Source: Siphonodentalium dalli (taxonomy: Eukaryota > Mollusca > Scaphopoda > Gadilida > Siphonodentaliidae). Taken from it: 64,000 nt of DNA. Made by a program: the position numbers and the translations under genes. The notes under the pieces were generated by a model. It had not been told where the DNA came from and made no database searches. It saw nothing but the letters and a program-made list of their open reading frames with translations. The stretch spans positions 177,425,956-177,489,955 of the forward strand of contig CP136063.1 in NCBI GenBank assembly GCA_032622095.1, in the 5' to 3' direction. This document shows, piece by piece, positions 57,399 through 64,000 of the stretch; the stretch's first letter is position 1, and every line of letters starts with the position of its first letter.

Positions 57399-58403
57399 AT
57401 GTTGAGTGAAATTAATACTCGAACTGACAGTCAAACTTTAACATCACAACTGACCGCCAATAACCGTGAAGTTATTGTATCACCGCGTTCAAGAGAAAGA
57501 CATACTGTATCCTCTTTAAGAAAGCTGAATACTTTTGACAGACACCATTTTCAATATGCAAAGCATATGCCCTTGCACTTAATTGTTGGAGATTCAGTTG
57601 TTGGTGGAATTAATCCCCTGAAGATGTCAAAGAAACGAGAACGAGTCAGTACGATTGTGACACCCGGTCAACGGATTACAGAGCTTAATGCGTGGCTCGA
57701 GGGAGACTTGCAATTTCAAAATGTTGGAACAGTAACGATACATATTGGTATCAATTCGTGCAGGAATGGTATCTCAACCAGCGCCAGTGATTTGGAATCA
57801 CTCGCTTCAAACATCAGATCTCAGTTCCGTGGAGCAGAAATAAGGATTTCTTCCATTCTTCCAACAATGCATTCGGATGTGATCAACGAGATTGTTTATG
57901 ATACAAATTTGCAGTATCAAAACATGTGCAGAAAGAATGGATTTATATTTGTTGACAACTGTTTAACATTCCTTTCACACGGCAGGATTAGAGTAGATTT
58001 GTTCAGAGACAATTGGCACCCAAATAGAGATGGTTCTAAAGTTCTGGCATTGAATATCAAATACCCCCAGGAGGAAATGAATGAGATCGCAGTGGAGAGA
58101 TGTGATGATGATACAGTGATGGATCGGCGTGCAAACTTTTTAGGGGAACACCGGCAGATGTATCGGGAAATGCGTCCCAAGACATCATCTGTGGCGACCA
58201 GATCAACTGAGCGAGACACGGGTACTGGTAATGAGATGGGACTTGCCTTCGGACATCGGAATATCAATTCCTATCGACACGAGAATGTTCGTCAGAATGA
58301 AGAACAGTGTTTTCAAAGTGTTAGAACAGATGAGCTATCTTTTTGTTCACAGCAACTAGCACAAATTCTGAAATACATTAATAACCAACATAAACCTCAG
58401 TAG
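57399..58403 (+). CDS. LINE SGNH/GDSL esterase-like ORF
   Basis: The protein is an SGNH-fold hydrolase of the type attached to some LINE ORF1 proteins, where lipid or membrane association has been proposed. From the first ATG (57399) it has 334 residues. Catalytic blocks are intact: LIVGDSVVGG with Ser66, HIGIN with Gly117 and Asn119, and DNWHP with Asp204 and His207. The frame is open from 57264, overlapping ORF1 by 64 bases in the -1 register. A slip or single-base change in the A6 run at 57268-57273 would fuse the coiled coil to the esterase (MKK then TTEKINEENVERSANGTVNE). So it may be a separate protein by re-initiation or the second half of one ORF1 protein. Confidence 0.82.
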   Translation: MLSEINTRTDSQTLTSQLTANNREVIVSPRSRERHTVSSLRKLNTFDRHHFQYAKHMPLHLIVGDSVVGGINPLKMSKKRERVSTIVTPGQRITELNAWLEGDLQFQNVGTVTIHIGINSCRNGISTSASDLESLASNIRSQFRGAEIRISSILPTMHSDVINEIVYDTNLQYQNMCRKNGFIFVDNCLTFLSHGRIRVDLFRDNWHPNRDGSKVLALNIKYPQEEMNEIAVERCDDDTVMDRRANFLGEHRQMYREMRPKTSSVATRSTERDTGTGNEMGLAFGHRNINSYRHENVRQNEEQCFQSVRTDELSFCSQQLAQILKYINNQHKPQ

Positions 58404-58808
58404 GTCACTTTTTTAAATACATGTATATGCATATATCATATATCTAGATTGTTTTATTTATTTACAATATTACCGTACTAACAAATCAATTGCGTAGCAG
58501 TATAGTCGCATAAATCTATTATGCGTGGTAACACGATCTATAATATACGTTTATGATTCGTTTACGATAATAATTGCGCGGCTATATATTGGTCCAATTA
58601 TATACGCAAAATGGTATAATTGTTTTGTTGAAACAGCGTCTGGATACTTAAAATTAACGAGGTAGACTAGTGTTGAAACGATGGTCTAAAGAGTTTAAAG
58701 ATATTTACAATGTGACTGGAATATATGCCTATTTCAATTTTGACTTTCCTATCTAGACTATTCCCGACAGTCCTTTTCGAATATCGTTACCTATATATAT
58801 ATACACAT

Positions 58809-61800
58809 ATGAGCTCTCTTTCGCAAAACCATAGCCGTCGGCGGAAAATTGCATATACTGCCTGGAATGCGCAAGGCTTTGTGAATAAAATTACCGATGA
58901 AGATTGCCGAAAGCATTTAGAAAAATATGATTTTATAACGATATCAGAAACCTGGCACCACTCTGTGGATGATATAGAAATGCCAGGGTACTGCTGCTTT
59001 GATCTTAGTAGAGGGTCAAATAGTACAATCAGAGGAGGAATTGCCTTTTATTGTAAGAATAAGTATAAGTCTTCTGTAATTAGAGTCTTGAAATTAAATC
59101 AATACGCAATATGGGTTGAATTTTGTGGCAGTATCTTCAATATGCAATCGAATGTAGTATTTATATCCATATATATTCCTCCTGCGAACTCGACTTTCTG
59201 GGCTCATAGTAGCAATTACGATTCCGTGTACGACAGCATTGAAACACTTTTAAAAGATTGTAAGTCGGACGACTTTGTTATCTTGGGAGGGGATTTTAAC
59301 TCGAGAACAGCGAAACGGCCGGATTATGTTACAGACGATTGCGATAGGTATGGCCCCCTTCCCAATACGTATAAAGTTGATGAAATCGCTGCACGAGAAA
59401 GTTTAGATGATAAAGTAAACCATTTTGGGCGACAACTCCTCTCATTATGTAAAGCTGCGTCACTGCGTATACTCAATGGAAGAACACCCGGCGATTCTTT
59501 TGGGAACTTTACGAGTTGTCAATATAATGGGTGCAGTGTAGTCGATTATATTATAGTGTCAGAGAAATATCTATCGGACGTGTCCTATTTCTGTGTCAAA
59601 AATCCAAATGAATTTTCAGATCACAGCCAGCTTGCTGTTCACTTAGAATATTTTCAAGAGAGTAGTAATTGTGATAACATGTTTATATATGAATATACTG
59701 TACCGAAATATTCATTGAAATGGACTAAAGATAGTGCAAACAAGGCAATAATGACTGTTAACAGCAAATGTTTCCAAGACGAATTATCGAGGTTAAGAGT
59801 ATCGCGTTATGAAGAAACCGCAAATGACACAGAAAAAGCTGTAACTGACTTTACGGAACTTCTTAAAAGATTGAATAAGTCGGCATCCAAAACTGTAAAG
59901 AATGGTAAAATTAAGCAATATAAAAAACGTAGGTGGTTTAATGATAAGTGTAAAACACTAAAATGCATAATGCAAAAAGCTGTGCGCGAAATGAGAGAGC
60001 AGCCGCTGAACAAAAGTTTAATTGAAAAATTTTGCGCAGCCAAAAAAGCATATAAAAGGGAAACTAAATATAGAGCTAAATTATTCCGACACAAATTTGC
60101 AATAGAACTTGAAAACATGGAAACGTCAGATCCGAGTGAATACTGGAAGTTTATTAAAAAAATGAGAGATGATAGTAGGAAAGATAACGACGATCTTGAT
60201 CCAGACATTAGTGTTAAATTCTTTAATGATTTATATTGCAATAGCGCTAATCGGGATAAAGATACTTTTATATGTAAAACAGACAAACCTAAGATCATTT
60301 GCGATCTCAATAATGATGAAATTTCGACCCTGGAAGTAATAGGCGTTCTGAAGAGTTTGAAAAATAATAAATCTCCAGGCAGTGACGGGCTGCGGAATGA
60401 ACTATTGAAAGCCGTCGGACCGATTATGGCACAAGATTTAACAAAGTTGTTTAATTTGGTTCTGAACTCTTCATATTATCCTACATGTTGGAGCGAGTCC
60501 ACACTGACACCTATCTATAAAAAAGGTGATCGTCACGATCCAAACAATTATAGAGCTATAGCTTTGAGCAGTTCTATAAGTAAAATATTTAACAAAATAA
60601 TCAATACACGAATTTCCAAATTTTTGGATGATAATGATATTATAAGTGATAATCAATATGGATTTAGAAAAAATAGAAGCACGATTGATAGTGCGTTCAT
60701 TTTAAAATCGCTAACTACTAAGTACCTGAAAGAGGCAAAACCTCTATATGCAGTATTTGTAGACTTCCGTAAGGCATTTGATACTGTCCACCGAGAGACA
60801 ATGTTTACTAAATTGAAACATGTTGGTATCAATGGCAATATTATGAAAACTATTGAATCTATGTATGCGTCAAGTGCTTATTCGGTACGAACTAGCCAAG
60901 GTTATGGGCCTCATATGATTTCAAATATTGGCGTTAGACAAGGATGTATTATTTCTCCCACAATTTTCAAAATATTTATTGATGACATTAGCGCCGAATT
61001 TGATGATTCGTGCAAACCGGTTAAAGTTGGCGAAAAATCTCTAAGTCATATGCTATTTGCAGATGATCTGGTTATGCTATCTGAAACTGCTGAAGGTATG
61101 CAAAGATGTTTGAATAAATTGGAGAATTACAGCATAAGGAACAAAGTAGAAGTGAATCTTCAGAAAACTAAATGCCTGATATTCAGGAAACGAGCAACAA
61201 AAAAACTAACTGCCTTTAAATTAAGCAACACTCCGTTGGAAACAGTTAAGGAATATACCTATCTTGGTATTAAATTTTGTGCGAATGGAAAATTTTGCAA
61301 AGCCCAGATAGATGTTAACAACAAAGGGTTAAAAGCAATGTATAGTTTAATGTCATCCTTGCGCAAACATGAAATTTTCTCAGTACGCATTTGGTGTAAA
61401 CTATTTGACAAGCTGATAAAACCTATCGTTTTATATGGTTGCGAAATATGGGCATCGCATATTAATATTAACAAGCTCGAATCTATTCCATGTGAAATTA
61501 CACATGTTAAATTTTGTAAATCAGTGTTGGGTTTAAATAGAATGGCGTCTAATCACGCGACAAGAGCAGAATTGGGCAGATTTCCGATAGCACATGATGC
61601 GATAATGAATGCTGTAAGATATATGCTTAAACTGTCTGAAAGAAAACCGAATATGTTACTTCAGAATTCTGCCCAAATATGCGAGGAATATATAATTCCA
61701 CCGTTTTTGGCAGAAGCACTTCACATGCCAAAAATAAGCGATTTAGAGAATAACCTATCGCTGGAATATCTCAATAAAGTCCGGGAAGAATTAAAATGCG

Positions 61801-62261
61801 TTCATATTCTAACGTTCAAAAACGAAATATTCGATGACAACAAGAAAAATGGTATGAATAAATTAAGAACGTATCGTTGTTTCAAAGAACAATATGAAAT
61901 TGAACCATACTTACTCCAAATTACTAATTTTTATACGAGATCGTGTTTCAGTAAGCTTAGAGTAAGCAATCATAAGTTGCAGGTAGAGGTTGGGCGACAC
62001 GCTCAGCCAAAAATACCTTACGAGAAACGCATATGTAAAAAATGTGAAGCAAATGAAATTGAAACGGAAGAACACTTTATAATGAGATGTGAAAAACATA
62101 ACCATTTGCGGAAGAGATTTTTCACTGAAATAGGAGTTCACCAACCAATTTTCGTAAACTTTGATGAAATAGAAAAGTTCATATTCCTCATGAAGGCTGA
62201 ACACCCGAGTATATGCAATCTGATCTGTAACATGGTTCGGCAGTTTTCCGCAAATAAATGA
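58809..62261 (+). CDS. LINE ORF2: APE endonuclease, reverse transcriptase, C-terminal zinc motif
   Basis: This 1150-residue protein would nick genomic DNA and reverse-transcribe the element RNA at the nick. ATG at 58809 (28 codons into the frame, just before SSLSQNHSRRRKIAYTAWNA) is preferred over 58725. Endonuclease motifs are Asn20 in AWNAQG, Glu47 in SETW, Asp162/Asn164 in GGDFN, DYIIVS and Asp271-His272 in FSDHSQ. Reverse transcriptase motifs are KSPGSDGLRNELLK, YKKGDRHDPNNYR, NQYGFRKNRSTI, VDFRKAFDTV (Asp652), GVRQGCIISP, FADD (Asp752-Asp753), KTKCLIF and YTYLGIKF. The C-terminus has LRVSNHKLQVEVGRH and C1076-X2-C1079-X9-H1089-X4-C1094. Every catalytic residue is present and there is no internal stop. 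Confidence 0.93.
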   Translation: MSSLSQNHSRRRKIAYTAWNAQGFVNKITDEDCRKHLEKYDFITISETWHHSVDDIEMPGYCCFDLSRGSNSTIRGGIAFYCKNKYKSSVIRVLKLNQYAIWVEFCGSIFNMQSNVVFISIYIPPANSTFWAHSSNYDSVYDSIETLLKDCKSDDFVILGGDFNSRTAKRPDYVTDDCDRYGPLPNTYKVDEIAARESLDDKVNHFGRQLLSLCKAASLRILNGRTPGDSFGNFTSCQYNGCSVVDYIIVSEKYLSDVSYFCVKNPNEFSDHSQLAVHLEYFQESSNCDNMFIYEYTVPKYSLKWTKDSANKAIMTVNSKCFQDELSRLRVSRYEETANDTEKAVTDFTELLKRLNKSASKTVKNGKIKQYKKRRWFNDKCKTLKCIMQKAVREMREQPLNKSLIEKFCAAKKAYKRETKYRAKLFRHKFAIELENMETSDPSEYWKFIKKMRDDSRKDNDDLDPDISVKFFNDLYCNSANRDKDTFICKTDKPKIICDLNNDEISTLEVIGVLKSLKNNKSPGSDGLRNELLKAVGPIMAQDLTKLFNLVLNSSYYPTCWSESTLTPIYKKGDRHDPNNYRAIALSSSISKIFNKIINTRISKFLDDNDIISDNQYGFRKNRSTIDSAFILKSLTTKYLKEAKPLYAVFVDFRKAFDTVHRETMFTKLKHVGINGNIMKTIESMYASSAYSVRTSQGYGPHMISNIGVRQGCIISPTIFKIFIDDISAEFDDSCKPVKVGEKSLSHMLFADDLVMLSETAEGMQRCLNKLENYSIRNKVEVNLQKTKCLIFRKRATKKLTAFKLSNTPLETVKEYTYLGIKFCANGKFCKAQIDVNNKGLKAMYSLMSSLRKHEIFSVRIWCKLFDKLIKPIVLYGCEIWASHININKLESIPCEITHVKFCKSVLGLNRMASNHATRAELGRFPIAHDAIMNAVRYMLKLSERKPNMLLQNSAQICEEYIIPPFLAEALHMPKISDLENNLSLEYLNKVREELKCVHILTFKNEIFDDNKKNGMNKLRTYRCFKEQYEIEPYLLQITNFYTRSCFSKLRVSNHKLQVEVGRHAQPKIPYEKRICKKCEANEIETEEHFIMRCEKHNHLRKRFFTEIGVHQPIFVNFDEIEKFIFLMKAEHPSICNLICNMVRQFSANK

Positions 62262-62377
62262 GAATATAGTGTTGAGTTACAAATACATGTTATATATATA
62301 TTTTATATGAAATTGTCTTGACTTGTGTTTAAATTATCTGTATTATGACAACTGCCCCGCGTGGGTGTATTATGTCA

Positions 62378-62405
62378 ATAAAAATGTTATGTTATGTTAT
62401 GTTAT
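62378..62405 (+). repeat. (TTATG)n LINE 3' tail
   Basis: Four tandem TTATG pentamers close the LINE after AATAAAAATG (62367-62376), replacing a poly(A) tail. A simple repeat at the 3' end is usual for elements in the CR1/L2/RTE range. Confidence 0.75.
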
Positions 62406-62622
62406 TAGATTTTGATGTCGAACTTTTGGTTAATTTGTAAGGGTTGTATATTCGCATAACGAATCGAGCCGAAAAGAAGACCGCATGTGATAACATGTTT
62501 ACTATAACGGTGCGGATCAAAGAGACATGGTGCATATATAAAGAAAATAGCCGCCATGATGGACGCCATCTTGTCTGGAGTCTCGGCGGCCACTTTTTTT
62601 CTTGTTAACAACAGAAGAAAAT

Positions 62623-62701
62623 TAGAGGAGACATTAAGAAAGAAAATTAGTGGCGTGATGTTAAGTCCTTGGGGGTGCGATGTCGACCAATATATCCTGG
62701 A
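62623..62701 (-). repeat. outer inverted repeat, right arm
   Basis: It is the reverse complement of 54268-54348. The region between the LINE tail and this arm (62406-62622) and the region 62702-63116 have no recognised gene; 62530-62590 contains CCGCCATGATGG/CGCCATCTTG motifs. Confidence 0.7.
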
Positions 62702-63116
62702 CTAAAAACGAGTAGATCTGGTGTAAATAGGCCCCATTGCAAACGTTTTAGCGCTATACTGTTAACAATATAATTCCCAGGTCCAAAATTTTATTTAAAT
62801 CTGAAAGATTGAGATTAATTTGCGGAAAGTTTTTATGTAAAAAAAAATCATATCCGTATAGCAAGGAATTCGCCTTTAAATCTTGTGTTTTCGTTACAAG
62901 TATCAGAACCGCACTAAAAAATAATGTCATATTTTAGACCACACCACAACATTCAAACTTCACAACAAAGGGAAATCACAAGGAAGAGGTGTGATATATT
63001 TTATTCTAAAACACACAAGGCTATATTGACCAATCAGGACACAATGTCTATTTTATTCTCCCCCGCATCCGCTAGATGTCACTCCGAACCATATTTATAC
63101 CAGTGTAACCCGTATC

Positions 63117-63350
63117 GTGCCTTCACAGTTATCATGTGGGGATTCGTGTGCCACTCGCAAAATTATATGTTTGGATGAAGTTAAAAATACGACGCGGAAC
63201 GCAGAGTATAACGTGTGTAGAAATTGTGATTGTAAAGCCAGAAATGTGACTTATTGTCTGAGTTGTATGATACGTGGATTCGCTGTGTACGTTAATTGGC
63301 GAGACAGAGAGACAATTTTCAGAAATGATTGGGGAACATCTGGTCGATAA
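63117..63350 (+). pseudogene. possible Cys-rich GIY-YIG-type fragment
   Basis: The open frame contains CRNCDCKARNVTYCLSC followed by FAVYVNWRDRETIFRNDW. The order 'C.C....NV-Y(C/A)L-C ... YV' recalls the start of GIY-YIG nuclease domains carried by Penelope-like and related retroelements (there usually YVGET.R). The second half is not convincing and the key GIY residues are absent, so at best this is a decayed fragment. It could equally be chance. Confidence 0.25.
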
Positions 63351-63510
63351 ACTAAAATTTTAGGGTCAACCTAGAATAAATTTGAACTAAGTTGGTTTCT
63401 ATTCCATTTTGAAGAGGAATATATCCTATATAACATATCCAAAATCCGCTTTGAGCATTTTCTGTAATCCAAGATGGCGTCCATGATGGCAGTTGGTATG
63501 GGAAAAATTC
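63345..63510 (+). repeat. dispersed repeat containing AAGATGGCG motifs, copy 3
   Basis: TAGGGTCAACCTAGAATAAATTTG...CATATCCAAAATCCGCTTTGAGC...CAAGATGGCGTCC matches 28270-28430. The remainder of the window to 64000 contains similar NATGGCGTCC/ATGGCCGCC motifs but no gene. Confidence 0.65.
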
Positions 63511-64000
63511 TGAATTTAGATGGTAGGTGCGCCAACTAATACCAAATTAGTAATAAAATAAAATACACACGAACAATGCTTAATCGTAAACCATATCGGT
63601 AGAATGTCTGTCCCAATATGGCCGCCAAAATGGACAAAATCGAATAAAATTTACAATTTGTGGAAAATTTAATAGCTAGTCATACAAGAACGACCAATCC
63701 CTCGAATTATACGAGGAAGAATGATTTCAGAGTATAAGGGGAACTTTTAATAATAGATGCAAGAATTTTCTCTAATGTATCTCGCGAGAGACCAAACGAA
63801 AGCCAGGTCTAATAAAACGATTTAATATTGACTTTTTTGGCGCCAAGAAACAGAAGAATAACGCAGTTTTATCTGTACTGTTTATCTTGAATCGTGTAAT
63901 ATATGCAGGGCGGGGGTAGAAAAAAATTGTAGGAAGGTATGCCGGGGTGGTGAGTGTCCAGAGGGGCAAAAAAACTCGTTTTTTACACCCTCATGCAATT

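Larger units (their letters stand above)
56131..62405 (+). mobile_element. full-length three-ORF LINE (CR1/L2-like)
   Basis: This is a complete non-LTR retrotransposon: a coiled-coil ORF1, an overlapping SGNH-esterase ORF, an endonuclease/reverse transcriptase ORF2, a 144-bp 3' UTR and a (TTATG)n tail ending near 62405. All frames are open, so the copy is either recent or still competent. An esterase next to ORF1 and a microsatellite 3' tail are features I associate with CR1/L2-group elements, but the clade was not tested. The 5' end is not defined. Sequence 55961-56130 would be a short 5' UTR, and no target duplication was found. The 405-bp gap 58404-58808 between ORFs has no recognised feature. 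Confidence 0.85.

Overview
The window looks like metazoan nuclear DNA, most likely from a marine invertebrate and possibly a mollusc or other lophotrochozoan. The reasons are spliced exons with GT/AG borders, an AT-rich background, non-LTR retrotransposon (LINE) reverse transcriptases in all states of decay, Helitron-like elements with internal minisatellites that recall the 'pearl' elements described from bivalves, many palindromic DNA elements, and a U6 snRNA sequence. I see no prokaryotic operon, phage or CRISPR. The species assignment is inference; no database was searched.

Host genes are sparse. One spliced gene on the + strand (exons 980-1352, 10024-10240, 13703-13912) encodes most of a secreted beta-propeller-like protein that resembles an uncharacterised bacterial family. 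Its first exon, presumably the signal peptide, is not visible here. A U6 snRNA copy lies antisense in its second intron at 10944-11059. Two isolated signal-peptide-like first exons, each ending in a consensus GTAAGT donor (39115-39183 and 51137-51221), may start further genes.

1-14 kb is the host gene. Its introns hold a head-to-tail array of four Helitron-like elements (1375-4163), a recent 858-bp tandem duplication (4565-6278), a 1-kb array of GATATC motifs (7980-9000), a fold-back element with internal ~20-bp repeats (11349-12825) and a second palindromic element (13085-13549). 14-29 kb holds a broken Jockey-like reverse transcriptase, a large ~21-bp minisatellite that flips strand midway (17955-20250), two more Helitron-like copies and a decayed LINE.

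30-50 kb is a patchwork of paralogous blocks (about 31.6-39.1 kb against 46.7-49.5 kb). Comparing the blocks gives empty sites that date insertions: a 4.2-kb element with GC-rich terminal inverted repeats at 34314-38522 carrying a LINE reverse transcriptase, and a 518-bp element at 33408-33925. At 41.7-46.3 kb a LINE reverse transcriptase is split by two DNA elements (42048-44348 and 44623-46086). The LINE reading frame rejoins exactly across the second of them.

51-64 kb contains a TTA-flanked palindrome, a ~1.4-kb fold-back (54565-55960) and a full-length, apparently intact LINE (about 56131-62405). It has a coiled-coil ORF1, an SGNH-esterase ORF in the -1 frame overlapping its end, an endonuclease/reverse transcriptase ORF2 of 1150 residues and a pentanucleotide 3' tail. 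This is the most coherent functional unit in the window. The novelty here is mostly in the mobile DNA and its nesting.
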